A DNA stretch of 64,000 bases from Liolophura sinensis (GCF_032854445.1 NC_088302.1:45608645-45672644); one strand, 5' to 3'. Shown: positions 1 to 26,795, counted from the first letter of the stretch. The notes: generated from the letters alone by a model not told the origin. Numbers and translations: made by a program.

Positions 1-1047
1 TGTTTACAAATGAGCCATGACGTTACTGGTTGTCACAACACCGCTTCCCATGCCTGAATTACAATACCTGGCACGAAAAGAATCGAGATCGATAACCCAC
101 ACTCGTACCTTTTCGATAGGCCTGTGCGAGTGCGGACATGTTTTCGGGGAATAAGAACCCTGTAACGCGAGTTTACATACAGACATGTTATTCTCGCCTG
201 CGTTAATCCTATCCACATGGAGCCGACATTTAACACAATATACCTCTTTGTAAAGCTTTACTATTAAACCAGTTGTTCTGTTTTAGTCTAAAAACACTGT
301 ATTATTATTTGCATTATTGTCTCTGGCTGAACTCACTCGCTGATGTCTGTCCTGTATTTGCGGAATTGAGTCGACCGTTCGATCATGAATCGATCTTCTC
401 TATCAGCGACTTTAAAATGATGTTTAAAACTGATCCAGTCATAAACCAATGTCTGAATGGCATTTTGCAGTTGAGACGATCAACAAGGAGTCGTTCTATA
501 AGCCTTCCTTAGATTCCCGGGATAACACCTGTCTTTATTTTATATCGACGAGGCTACGGTATAGATGTCAACCCCGTTCTACATTATACATCTTCATATA
601 CATGAAGCAAACCTATTGTGCATTTTGTGATGAAATCTCGAAATTCGACAAACTGTTAGACAATAGCATTATATGTTTGTCCCATGTCATTATGTTATAA
701 CGAAATGTGATGGTATCGCTGCATTTTGAGTACACCTAATCCTAGATCAGTGACGTCTCATGAATTACAAGTAACCTCAATGCACCCATAATTCTGCCTT
801 AGCCGTGATGCTAGGGGGCATAAAATTTGCTACTATTTATTCATTTACACCAACAGTTAGAATAAAACCCTAACTGAGAAAAAACTGGCAAGAGCCGTAT
901 TTGAGCAAGAAGGTATATATATAACCTTGTCTCAACCCCTGAGACGTTGGAAAATACATTCTGTGGACACTGAAATGTAACCGTGAATGTCACTTTTCCC
1001 TTGTGATTTGGAGTTTTTACTGTGATCTTCCCACATATGTGACCGGT
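1..1047. other. Intergenic sequence, no gene seen
   Basis: Short open frames on both strands have no recognisable domain, no codon-use signal and no consistent splice sites. I see no gene and no clear repeat here. Confidence 0.5.
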
Positions 1048-1372
1048 CCGGATGGCTCAGTTGGTAGAGACTTGGCTTCGGGGGCGGTAGACACAGGGTC
1101 AATCCTGGGTCGGGCCACACCTAAGTCCTTAAAAGAGGAAGATGTAGCTTCCTCGCTTGGCGTTCAGCATTAAAAGCAAGTGCAACTAGTTGACACATAT
1201 CAGTTTAAAGGCTCGGGTGGTGAAAACCCGTCTTGCAATAAGGAGGTACATTACGTGCACTGTAAAGACTCCTTCGTCGTAATATGACTGAAAAATTGTT
1301 AAGTACGATGTTGAACCCCAAGTACTCACTCGCTCGCTTGTTCACTCCCTTACTCACTCCTTCGCTCGCTCC
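1048..1372 (+). repeat. tRNA-derived SINE (family A)
   Basis: The left end looks like a tRNA gene. It has an A-box-like GGATGGCTCAGTTGGTAGAG near 1050 and a B-box-like GGGTCAATCCTGG near 1098. The body carries a conserved stretch near 1280 (ATGACTGAAAAATTGTTAAG) and ends in a CTCACTCGCTCG-type simple tail. The same body recurs at about 6365-6600 and 63632-63930, which supports a dispersed SINE family. Mismatches in the tRNA part argue against a working tRNA gene. Confidence 0.75.
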
Positions 1373-2310
1373 CATATGTGTGCATGCACATTAGCACGAC
1401 TGTATGTTTTATCCTCTGTGCTTTTTTCAACATTTCATACCATATGCCATTTGAACCCTGGTTTCTATTAAGTTGTACATGTATATACAGGATATAGCAC
1501 AGTGAAGGTTGAATACCATACATATTGTTCCAGTGAGAGGTGGAAATGATAATTTTTTATATCCTGACATTTTCTCTATATGTATATAAATGCGTATCAC
1601 CTTATCTGTTGCATCCGTGAAAAAAATAAGCAATGTGCTGCAATTTCGTTCACGTCCGTGCTCACAAAACCTTTTTACAGTTTTAAGTCTGTAAGTAATT
1701 ATACATTCTATAAAGGTGCTTAATGCTAATACAATAGGTATTTCTACCTCTTTTTTTGGCGAACTATATATTGCACGGAAGTGCACGACCTCGTGATGCA
1801 GTGCACGACGATTTCACGGCCCTCGGACATCCCCTACTGACTGCAAGAAGTGACACAATGAATGTTGAGAACGGCATGTACAAAGGAAGTTGCAGCAAGG
1901 TCAACTGTGGGTCATGAATCAAGGTCTCCAGCAGTGTAATAGCAAAATGTAATAACAAAAGTGATATCTAACTTGTGAAGATAACATTTTTACCAGTCAA
2001 AGAAATGCTGGGATTTCACTAATGTATAAATAATGAATAGGCCTATATGTTCTTTATTTTTCTCTGTTTACACACTTTCACACTGAGCACATTGGATTAT
2101 ATCAAATTAATATCAGCTGGCTTAATTTTTTACAAGTACAAGATTTCACTGACAGATGACCCAATCATCTGTAGAATGATATTCTCTTGTCTGAGCGACC
2201 AATGGTATAAGCCTAAAAGTCAGCGTATCACTGAAGCCGAAAGAGGACCTTCCGCTACTTCGCAACCTCGAACTTTCTAATAGAAGGCGAAGTAAAGCTG
2301 CCTCGTCCAA
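1373..2310. other. Intergenic sequence, no gene seen
   Basis: AT-rich sequence with only short, unrecognisable open frames and no clear repeat structure. Confidence 0.45.
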
Positions 2311-2890
2311 ACCATTCAACATTGTTCAACTTTTGTTGACTCAACAACTGGTTGAATGCTGTTGATGTAAGTTGAGTGTGCCGTCCACGCAGCAAATCAT
2401 ATAGGTCAACATTGTCCAACAATGTTGTCGTGTGTTGAGCTGAGCTGTTTTTACCAAACTTTCGATAAATTGGAGGGAAATTTCTATCATTATCTCAAAT
2501 GCATGAGGCACAATGATTTTATTTTGTCCCTGTCTTTGTAATCTTTGGAGAGAGTGTTGTACAGGCAAGGGTATTTTTCATACTCCTGTATTAACCAACT
2601 GTCTCATCGTGAGACCAGTTTCTCTCTTTAGCCTTCGGTGCCGCCATTTGCCAGGTCACGTGTCTTACGAAGGTCACGTTATTTCTACACGCCCGCTGAT
2701 TGGCTACTTGCACTGAACTTGTTGACCAACATACACATGTACAATTCCGACTGAACAATGTTGGATGCTGATGGGTGTTGTTGAATGATGTCGAATTAAA
2801 CACGGCTCGACTTGTTGACTTAACTTCAAGTTGATTTTTGCTAAGTCAACAAAATTTGAGTGATGTTGAATAGTTTGAATGGGGCTTAAT
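2311..2890. mobile_element. MITE-like element with imperfect terminal inverted repeats
   Basis: The left end (ATTCAACATTGTTCAACTTT near 2316) is matched on the opposite strand at the right end (ATTCAACATCACTCAAATTT, reverse complement near 2870). TTTTGTTGACTYAGCAA-like sequence continues on both sides. The arms are imperfect and rich in GTTGA/TCAAC. The interior holds no transposase. It does contain a GC-richer block near 2640-2710 with GCCGCCATTTG, CACGTG and GATTGGCT motifs. This is best read as a non-autonomous DNA element; the class is not certain. Confidence 0.55.
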
Positions 2891-3280
2891 GATGCGAGAG
2901 TTGCTATCTCGCAGCCTCGCTGCCTCACATCATCGCCCTGTAGTAAGAAGGTTGGGGTAACAAGGTGGGGAGGTACAAAGGCAGCGATGCGACCAGGTAG
3001 CGAGGCGATGAGGTAGCGAAAGGTTCTCTGTCGGATTCCACAGTGTACATTACTTATACTCTAGTGCACTGATTTTTGAGCCCAAAACCGGAGAGTGTCT
3101 ATGCAATTGCTTAAATTAAATCACTATTGGAAATGGGCAACATTCACACTGATCCCGTTAGAATGAGAAACGGTTGAGAATATTACACACATGCGGATTT
3201 CCCGCTTCAAACTCGACTTTTGTATTGTCTTTGGAGTCATGATCAATGAGTGGAAAGAACACCACTGGCCTTTCTTCACT

Positions 3281-3524
3281 TAAAAAATCATTCTGTTCAT
3301 TTTAACAGAAAGTCTGTTGTCTGAATGATGCTAGAATGTATTCTGTTACTCTAACACGATATTGCGTCACATTCAACATAACATCCTGTCAGCCTAATAG
3401 AATGGTTATGTTGAATTAATGGAATATGTCTGTTATATTTAACAGAATAACCATTTGTAATAACAGAATACATTCTTGCATCACTCAGATAACAGACCTA
3501 CTGTTAAAAGATTAATTTTTTGAA
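3281..3524. mobile_element. MITE with about 47-bp terminal inverted repeats
   Basis: The left arm at 3302-3348 (TTAACAGAAAGTCTGTTGTC and onward, ending ATTCTGTTA) is nearly identical to the reverse complement of 3461-3507 (TTAACAGTAGGTCTGTTATC, ending ATTCTGTTA). Only a few bases differ. The element is about 245 bp with no coding capacity, so the likely class is a small non-autonomous DNA transposon. Confidence 0.7.
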
Positions 3525-3699
3525 AGTACTCTGCTAAAAATGCCATTAAACTTGAAGCTATTATTTGTCAAAAACTTCTCTCCAATGGACACAGATTTAT
3601 TCCTACATTAGCGACTAAAGTGTGCAACCTTAAGAAGGACGATTTACATTGTTAACAATGAGACAAAGTGTTCTGTTTACCTTTGAAATATGTGCTTTG

Positions 3700-6220
3700 T
3701 TTGTTTGTTTATTCACCAATATAATATACTTAACATAAGATTCATATAAACATACAGAAACATACTGGCGGGAATAAAGCTCCATGGAGCTTGCTCTATC
3801 CCATTAACATACAATTTGTATATAATACGGGCATGTGAACTATTGTGATTATAATCATTGTGATTATCTGTTCCTGTGAAAAAAGTAAATAAATAAATAA
3901 TATATACAGGTGCTTATATTAACGACTATCAAGTATATTATTGTGTGTTAGACTAAACGGAGAACAAGTGCTGCATCATATACGATTTCAGTTTAGATTT
4001 GAATAAGGAAATTGACTGAATATTGTGTAAGTATGAAGGGAGTTTGTTCCATTCCCGGGGGCCAGCTACTTTAAGTGAACGATAGGATTGATTTTTGATT
4101 GATTTGATTGGTGTTTTACGCCGTACTCAAGAATATTTCACTTATACGACGGCGGACAGCAATATGGTGGGAGGAAACCGGATAGAGCCCGGGGGAAACC
4201 CACGACCATTTGCAGATTGCTGCCAGACCTTCCCACTTACGACCAGAGAGGAAGCCAGCATGAGCTGTACTTGAACTCACAGCGACCGCATTGGCGAGAG
4301 ACTTTTGGGTTATTAAGCAGTGCTAGCGCGCTAACCAACTGAGCCACGGAGGCCCCGTGAACGATAGGACAGATTACTTTTAAAGGGGATTCGATACAGA
4401 TCTAATAGCCGACGTGTGTCAATGTTTTTAATAAAGCAATTATTAAAGCAAGATGATAATACTTCGGGGTGATAAAAAAAATTTATGCAATATCATATTA
4501 GTAGAAAAAATGTTCACTTCAGATAACGGCAGAATTTCAAGAGTACAAAATAACTTATACTTATACGTCTTTGCCCACAAAATAATCCCATGTGAAAAAT
4601 AAGGGTAGATCAAAGAATAATAAAGGATAAAAAGTGTTTTTTTTATTCACCGTGTCCTTTATGTTCTTTAATATATCTAGATTCCTCGAGACCTTTTTAC
4701 GAATACAATCTATGTGTGAGGTCCATTTTAGCTTTTCGTTAAACATAAATAGATTAGGATTGGTCTCAGAACCCACACTTGAGGCACACCACATGTAACG
4801 TCTGTGGATTCAGACAATGCATTGCTGAAGGTTGTACACTGAGTACGGTTTGACAGGTAGCTACTCAGCCAGTCATTTGACAAGCCCCGGAAGCCATAGT
4901 GATCTAGTTTTGAAAGAAGAATGTTATGATTGACAATGTCAAAAGCCTTTGATAAGTCAAGGAAGGTAGCCACAGTATAATGTTTGTTCTCCCTAGCGGT
5001 TATAAGTTTGTTATATAATGAGCAGGCGGCGTACTGAGTTAAATGGTTCCTTCTGAAACCATACTGATTAATATCAATTATGTTATATGACTCGAGATAA
5101 TCAATGATAAAATTGATAGCAGCTTTTTCTAATATTTTGCTTAGACATGGAAGAATAGATATTGGTCTATAGTTTTCTAATATGTCATGCCTACCAGCTT
5201 TGCAACCCGGGAACATTTTTGCTCTTTTTAGAATATCGGGGACGACGCCTGATGAGAACGACAGATTAATAATGTGGGCTAGAGGAGCCGATATATAGTC
5301 CAAGACAAGTTTCACAGTAGACATGGATACCATCTAGTCCAGCAGCAGCATTAGATTTCAAGGATGTTAGGGCATTAAAGATGTCTGTTGGTGAAATGTA
5401 TGGAAAGGAAAAGATGATCTGAAAAAATTTTCTGCACTGAAGGTACATTAGACTCAAGATTTGAGGCCAAAGAGCTAAATTATTCGTTGAAACCCTTAGC
5501 TATTTCAGTTTTATGTTCCATCAATTTCAAAACACGAGGATAAATGATCCTTGTTTTTGTTTTTCATCAATTCGTTTAATATTTTCCACGTGTTCTTGAT
5601 GTCATTGTTATACTTGTTAAACTGATTTTCAAAATATTTTTTCTTGCCACACGAAGAGTGGAATTTAGGCGATTTCTGTACATTCTATATTGTTTTCGCG
5701 TTCGATCCGTTTTATTTATTAGCTGCTGATGGTAGAGTCTATTTTTCTCATTGATCGATATCAGGATGTTGTTGGTTACCCACGGTTTGATTTTTTTTTG
5801 TTTATTTACGCTAATCGTAGTCAATGGGAAACAATAATTATACAGTGAACTAAACTTGTGAAAGAATACGTCCATTGTTATGTTTACATCAGTAGTTTCT
5901 TGATAAACAAAATCCCAGTTTACATTTTGAATTTGCCGGGAAAATGTGTCTTTGTTAGTAATGGAGAATTTGCGAAAGCTTGTTTCATGTACGTGTGATT
6001 TTTGTTTATATTTGGCTTTTAGAATATGGAATGTGGGAAAATGATCTGTGATGTCAGTTAGGAGAATGCCAGAAAGAAAGCGATCAGTGTGAAAATTAGT
6101 AAAAATATTGTCGATTAAAGTGGCAGAGTGGGATTGGACATTATTTATAAAAAAATCTCTATCAACCTTTTCCCCACCCATTCGGTCAGCCTTTTGATAC
6201 CGACAGATTGAATAAATAAC
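3700..6220 (-). mobile_element. Degenerate non-LTR retrotransposon (CR1/Jockey-type LINE), 5'-truncated
   Basis: Read on the minus strand, the order is correct for a LINE ORF2. First comes the end of an APE-type endonuclease (SATLIDNIFTNFHTDRF, then TDITDHFPTFHI, about 5980-6120). Next is a linker, then reverse transcriptase blocks (AAAGLDGI near 5340; NYRPISILPCLSKILEKA near 5150; FLDLSKAFDIVNHNILLSKL near 4930; GVPQ near 4780). Last is the typical C-terminal piece (AGPREWNKLPSYLHNIQSI near 4040) ending with a stop near 3955. A 3' UTR finishes in AATAAACAAACAAACAAA at about 3700. Frameshifts separate the blocks. The RT segment that should carry the YADD catalytic box is missing just after GVPQ, so the copy is dead. 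A SINE is nested at 4088-4356. Confidence 0.85.
4075..4369 (-). repeat. tRNA-derived SINE (family B) nested in the LINE, with 13-bp target-site duplication
   Basis: The SINE body is 4088-4356. On the minus strand it begins with GGGGCCTCCGTGGCTCAG (pol III A-box region), has a GAGTTCAAGTACAGC B-box-like segment, and ends with the ACGGCGTAAAACACCAATCA tail. It is flanked by perfect direct copies of GTGAACGATAGGA at 4075-4087 and 4357-4369, a 13-bp target-site duplication. The LINE reading frame (SNLSYRSLKVAGP) continues across the point of insertion when one copy is ignored. The element is therefore intact and inserted after the LINE. Confidence 0.9.
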
Positions 6221-6300
6221 GTTTATTTATTTTATTTATTTGAAACAATATTTTACTTGTATGCTGGCGACCAGCATAATGCCGGTGGACGAATAAATAA
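6215..6300 (-). repeat. SINE family B fragment
   Basis: A TTTATTTATTTTATTTATTTG tract is followed by a diverged stretch resembling the 3' part of the family-B SINE (GCTGGCGACCAGCATAATG). It abuts the 5'-truncated end of the LINE. Confidence 0.4.
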
Positions 6301-6364
6301 TAACTAAAAGGGACTATAACAACACGGTGAAGCTCTAGACAAAGCTTCCAATATCATCACAAAG

Positions 6365-6600
6365 AGTTTAAAAATGGTACTTGTTGCTGCTGCGTTTGGT
6401 GTTGAGCGGTGAGGGGTGAGAGGTGAGAACAAGGAAACAGGGCTGGTAGGCTGGTGTCAGTATAATGTTACTGGGTGGGGTGTCATGTTTGGTGTCTTCG
6501 GCATTATACTTCATTGACAACACTTTGGCGACATGGACTCGCCCTCCACAAGAAGACACTGTATATGTAAACACGTTCAATGGCCGCCTCTTCGCCATGT
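6365..6600 (+). repeat. SINE family A, diverged copy lacking its ends
   Basis: It aligns by eye with the body of the copy at 63632-63930. Shared features are AAAAATGGTACTTGTTGCTG, GTGTCAGTATAATG, GGGGTGTCATGTTTGGTGTC and a following stretch ending near an ACTGTATATG motif. Confidence 0.65.
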
Positions 6601-6779
6601 AGCCTACCTAACACACCTATTGAATTAAAGCCACAAATGAATCGGCGGGAGCGGAGGTAGTTTTCCCTACTTTGTGAGCTAAAAGGCGTAAGAGTTGCCT
6701 CTCCTGAAAATAGATTTCGCTTCGGGCTAACAGCTCTTATTTTCACCAGCGGCTGTGTCCCTTTCACGTGTCCCGTGAC

Positions 6780-6857
6780 AACCGTGGATTTAAGCGTCAG
6801 TAGACCTGAACCTCACACAGCAGCTCATCTCAACCTGTCAGCAGGCGGCTCTTGGGG
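6780..6857 (+). promoter_or_regulatory. Possible noncoding first exon of the SLC6 gene
   Basis: A GC-richer stretch ends in CTTGGGG followed by a strong donor, GTAAGTTACT, at 6858. It lies on the correct strand and about 3.7 kb upstream of the acceptor (CATCAG, 10569) in front of the first coding exon. No reading frame is evident. This is an inference from one splice site and position only. Confidence 0.25.
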
Positions 6858-9599
6858 GTAAGTTACTAGCACACTTCTGTTTGTTACCATATCGAATGAA
6901 TTGCATAAATTGTGGGTACTTCATCATGGTCTTAATTTTCAACATCGGGGACACGGTATACAGTATTCACATCATGTAATCTTGTGCACACGGCCACGCC
7001 TGTTAAACGCTGGAAATTTTGGACACTCAGATATATAACTTCTGCACAGTGAGTTGTCACAGTTACAGGCATTGTCTTTCAATCACTAGGAAACACGTGT
7101 TAGTCTTGATTCAATCCCAGCTTTTGATTTTCTTTGATTTCCCAGCCATCATATTTTATACAGGTCGGTACTTTTGTACGAGTAACCTTGTTTCCTCCAA
7201 CCATGAAACTGAAGTTCGTCATACCGGCCCGTATTTTGGGTCACGTTAACACTAAGCTACCAGTGGAGCGGGGTGGGCCTTTTTTGTTTGGGTGGTGTGG
7301 GTGGGTGGGGGGGCAATTTTGTACAGTTCAGTGAAGCGAAGTACCGCCATTGTGCACAGATTTAGGCCTACATGTATAAGCCTTACACGCATAATCAAAA
7401 GACATTTCAAGAAAATTTGTCATGGAATTTCGTGACTTTTAGTCAACTTTACATGGGATGTCGCAGCTGTTGTCATTTTGCGCTTGTTTTTACAATAAGA
7501 TACTCTTTAGGCTTCGCTCTATAGATATAATCAGGCAATGGACTCCTCATATTTAATGCTGAAAACATTAATAATTACACATTGTCTCCATTGTTTGCTG
7601 CTAGTCTCCATCCTATACGTATCAACGGGTGTACGTGAAGAATGTATGTGACCACAGCTGATCAAGTGACGCAGATTCCACTTAAAAACTAGCGCCTTCT
7701 TTCACCGGAATTTAAAATCGGAACTCTCTGTCCAAACACCAGCGCTCTACCCTGTGAGCTATTGTAGAATTTTTTGTTGTCTCCTCTAGCGTAAGCTCTA
7801 GAAAACTGCTCCCGTGACATCTCTCCCGTTTCTCAAGTACAAAGGCCGGTGGCGGACATTTGGATTTTCTGGATTTCGATGTTACATTTATATGGTCGAA
7901 TACACAATAGGAACACTTCCGGCCAGACAACTTAGTTCTCTCACATGGGTGTTCAATTGACGTACAAACATTGCAGAGAGAACTTTAAAATTGCAGTTGC
8001 TGTCCAGTAATTCATTGACGAACCAGCTTTGCACAGTGAACATCTCAGAAGGAGCTCTGAAGAATGAACTTAATCTTTACAACCCAGAGATATTTCGTTC
8101 CTAGTGAGTTACTTCAGCGATGTTGCTGATTTTCCTCTAGAGGCGACATGCATCGCCTCGCGAACGTTCAATGGGCTAAAACTTCATCTACATTTCTTAC
8201 ACAGCTCGTCAGTCATGTTCGAGATACATTTGAATAAGTACTCGGAAACAGCGGGCTAAGTCTTCGGCTTTTTCTCAGTAGGACTCCATTATACGTTAAT
8301 TTCAAACACAGCGCATGAATGACAGATGGTGCTTGTAGGTCATGTGCACGGAGATGTTTTGGTACAGAGCACGTTCACATATCTCTAAACCGACACACAT
8401 CAGCTACAGAAATATACAGGGAGAAATGCGACAATGGTACGAACGTTAGTTCAGTATCCGTCGGAGCAGTTGCGGCTAACTAAAACGGCAATTTCATCAA
8501 CCGAATGACTCGAGCCAAGCAGTGAAACCACTGTGTACGTCATTTACCGTCCAAGCTAGAAAATAAAAAACGTGAACTGTTTAAAGAAACAAAATTAAGA
8601 ATCTCTATAAAGTTGTGGTAGTTTAAAAGCACTTTCAGGAACCCTCAGTCCATTGTCCATCAAATGTTTCACGCGAACAAAATACTCGCTTCGAACAACA
8701 CAAATATAATAATCTAAGAAGTTGACTATGAATTTTCAGCATTAGATAAGGTGTAGTTTATGAATTAGACATAGTATGCTCACGATTCAACGTTTAACAG
8801 AAGTCCCTTTCAAGAAAACGTTGGGTATTTCCTATCCGCACTTAGAACCTCCTTTGCGTTACTTGTGCTATACACTATTGTAGCCCTTTCTTATTATCTT
8901 GGCATTGCCTGGAACATACAGAACTTTTTAATTTGTTCACCTAACGACCCAGCCACTTTGCAATTTTCTGGCAGCAACAGTGCCAAATCAATAATTGCTT
9001 TTTTATGCCAATAACATGACCTTAGGCCAGTGATATAAACTATGGTATTAAAAAAAAACAGACATAACTAGGATGCCCTCCCCTATATTAGATGGACATA
9101 TGACAGCGTTACATAATAATTTATACTTTGTGTATATAACTCCCTTATACACCGATTATCACTGCTCTTGTTCAGAGAAACCGAGCAATACACAAAATAA
9201 AACACTCGCGAGCGACTATAAGTCCTCATATATGCTGGCAGCAGGCAACAGGAAGAACATATACAGAATATAGGTCTCTGTCCATTTCAGCATAGATTCA
9301 TTTCATCTCCTTCGGTTCCTAAAATGTCAGTTAGGCTAAGCGAAATTTCAGCTATCAAAGTTCAGAAAGCGTTGTCTTCTTATATTATAAACGCAACCGA
9401 CAATACGTATGGGGTACCTAAGGACTGAAGAACGACATGTTTAAGGGAACTTATTGATGTGTTAGAACCTTCCTGCTGGGATGTACTTGTTTAACAGCTT
9501 AAACGCCAGAAAAACCTAGAAAATGCTAAATATTTCGCATGGCGCTAACAGACCACCATAGTGACAAGCCACGCAGTCTGTAAACGGGCTATCTACGAA
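6858..9599. other. Intergenic sequence or SLC6 5' intron, no gene seen
   Basis: AT-rich sequence with a G-rich patch (about 7268-7314) and no recognisable coding exon or repeat family. If the exon proposed at 6857 is real, this is intron 1 of the transporter transcript. Confidence 0.4.
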
Positions 9600-9790
9600 A
9601 GGTTTTACCAAGGAACCAGACATTCGGCGATGCACATGTTTACAACAACCTGCGGATGGTCGTGGGTTTCCTCCAGGCTCCGCCCGGTTCCCCCCCCCCC
9701 CCCCCACCATATTGCTGGCCGCCGTCGTATAAGTGAAATATTCTTGAGTACGGCGTAAATCACCAAATAAATAAATAAATAAATAAATAA
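9600..9790 (+). repeat. SINE family B fragment with a poly-C tract
   Basis: Only the 3' half is present: CAACCTGCGGATGGTCGTGG, then TCCTCCAGGCTCCGCCCGG, then a run of about 16-17 C's at about 9690-9706, then CACCATATTGCTGGCCGCC, ending in GAGTACGGCGTAAATCACC and (AAAT)n. The long C run replaces the usual TTTCCTCCC of this SINE. Confidence 0.75.
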
Positions 9791-10079
9791 ATTTTATTTT
9801 TATTTTTTCACATTGTATCCGTAGATTTACATGCACAGTTTAAAGTGTTCTGATTGCACTGAATAATGTTAATACATGTACATATATGCACGTTTCGTCA
9901 TTGTAAATAATAAGGGCTGTGACATTGCATACATACCTATACAAATCATGTACAGTTGAAGACGTGATCAAGTAATCATAGCTTTTAATTTGTGATCATC
10001 ACATACGGATGAACCATCTGCCTGCATGGTTACATCAGGTTGTAAGAACTTTAACGATGTATGTCAAGGAAAGGTTCAT

Positions 10080-10270
10080 TTAGTTATTTTATTTATTCGA
10101 TTGGTGTTTTGTGTATATAACGTATATGATGTGATATTATCATAAATAACGTAAACGCCAAAAAAGTTACATCGGATAATCTGGTTCCTCCGTCCATAAA
10201 ATCGTTTAATGGACAAATTTTTGAGTATGGCGTTAAAAAAGTAATCAAAGAAACAAACAAATCAATCAGC
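10080..10270. repeat. Two opposed SINE family B tail fragments
   Basis: A minus-oriented tail (TTATTTATTCGATTGGTGTTT) near 10088 and a plus-oriented tail (TTTTTGAGTATGGCGTTAAA near 10217) face each other. Both are diverged. Confidence 0.4.
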
Positions 10271-10283
10271 ATGACCCTCACTG

Positions 10284-10376
10284 AACGATGGGATTGGAAG
10301 CCTCCATATGGCTTGTGTTTCTTAACCTAAGACCCAGAAGGTCACAGGTTCGAATCCCACTGGCCTTAAACCTGAC
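10284..10376 (+). repeat. tRNA-like B-box sequence, probable SINE head fragment
   Basis: GGTTCGAATCC at 10347-10357 matches the pol III B-box consensus exactly. A weak A-box-like TGGCTTGTGTTT lies about 40 bp upstream. No cloverleaf is convincing, so a SINE head is more likely than a tRNA gene. Confidence 0.35.
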
Positions 10377-10609
10377 AGCCCCAAGTGAAAATTTTAAACA
10401 AACAAATCGCACATTCACAAACTGCATTGTATATAATACATATATGTTCACATCAGACTCTATTGAAAAGGCGACGGGTGTATGAATTGTTAGGCCTAAA
10501 TGTTTTTGAACACAGTGCGGATGGTGTCGACGGTTTGGGTCATTATCCTTTTTTCTCTGTTTGCATCAGAGTATATCTGACTCGTGAAACGGGCGAAGGC
10601 TTTAGTAAG

Positions 10610-25557
<14,948 letters not shown>

Positions 25558-25739
25558 CCGCAGGTCTGTCACAATACTCTCCGATTCTTAGTGAGGTGTG
25601 CCACGATCATCTCTAGTTCTTGCTCAGATGTGGCACAAGAAAACTCTAAAACCGCGCTTACACTGTGTGATTTGTCGTATCTCACTGTGAGAAAGCAGCT
25701 CTACTCAAACTTGCCACAACTTTCCATAACTGGCTACAG

Positions 25740-26600
25740 CCACTCAGATATTTAAACCACGTGTGCTACAACCACTTGAACTCTTACTCAGGTGTGTTAC
25801 AACCGTCATCCGCAACTCCATCTGAACCTCCACTCAGGTGTGTTACAACTGTCAACCATAACTCCATCTGAACCTCCACTCAGGTGTGTTACAGCCGTCA
25901 ACCATAACTTCATCTGAACCTCCACTCAGGTGTGTTACAGCCATCAACCATGACTCCATCTGAACCTCCACTCAGGTGTGTTACAGCCGTCAACCATAAC
26001 TCCATCTGAACCTCCACTCAGGTGTGTTACAACTGTCAATCATAACTCCATCTGAACCTCCAGTCAGGTGTGTTAACAACTGTCAATCATAACTCCATCT
26101 GAACCTCCACTCAGGTGTGTTACAACCGTCAACCGCAACTCCATCTGAACCTCCACTCAGGGGTGTCACAACTGTCAACCATAACTCCATCTGAACCTCC
26201 ACTCAGGTGTGTTACAGCCGTCAACCATAACTCCATCTGAACCTCCACTCAGGTATGCTACAACCGTCAACCACAAGTCCGCCTGGACATCCACTCATGT
26301 GTGCTAAAACGGTCAACCGCAATTCCACCGGGACTTCTACTCAGGTGTGCTACAACCGTCAACCACAAGTCCACCTGGACCTCCACTCAGGTGTGTCACA
26401 ACCATCAACCATAACTCCATCTGAATCTCCACTCAGGTGTGTCACAACCGTCAACCACAACTCCATCTGAACCTCCCACTGAACCTGAGTGTGCTACAAC
26501 CGTCAACCGCCACTCCACCTGGACCTCCATCCAGGTATGCCACAATCTTCCAGAGGTTCTAACCAGGTGTGCCATAAACGACCACAAACCCACTGGTGCA
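25740..26600. repeat. 46-bp minisatellite, about 18 copies
   Basis: The unit is TCTGAACCTCCACTCAGGTG and then TGTTACAACCGTCAACCATA plus ACTCCA. Copies at 25821, 25867 and 25913 are exactly 46 bp apart. Diverged units occur at both ends. It lies just past the SLC6 stop, possibly in its 3' UTR. Confidence 0.85.
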
Positions 26601-26650
26601 CTTACCCAGGTGACTTTATGAAATGTGTAACCCTTCAACATTGAGTCTTA

Positions 26651-26795
26651 GGTCTGTAAAAGTGGAAACAACCCTCGGAAGTGAGAAAAACCTTCGGGTC
26701 TGTGAAAGTGGAAACAACCCTTGGAAGTGAGAAAAACCTTCGGGTCTGTGAAAGTGGAAACAACCCTCGGAAGTGAGAAAAACCTTCGGAAAGTG
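26651..26795. repeat. Second 46-bp repeat, three copies, unrelated sequence
   Basis: Unit GGTCTGTGAAAGTGGAAACA and then ACCCTTGGAAGTGAG. Starts at 26651, 26697 and 26743. Confidence 0.8.

Noticed and set aside
1048-1120. A functional tRNA gene
   Set aside because: A- and B-box-like segments are present, but no convincing cloverleaf is seen and the sequence continues into a repeated SINE body.
10385-10609. N-terminal extension of the SLC6 protein from the upstream in-frame ATG
   Set aside because: The segment overlaps sequence next to a SINE-like B-box, lies before a good splice acceptor at 10569, and resembles no family N-terminus.
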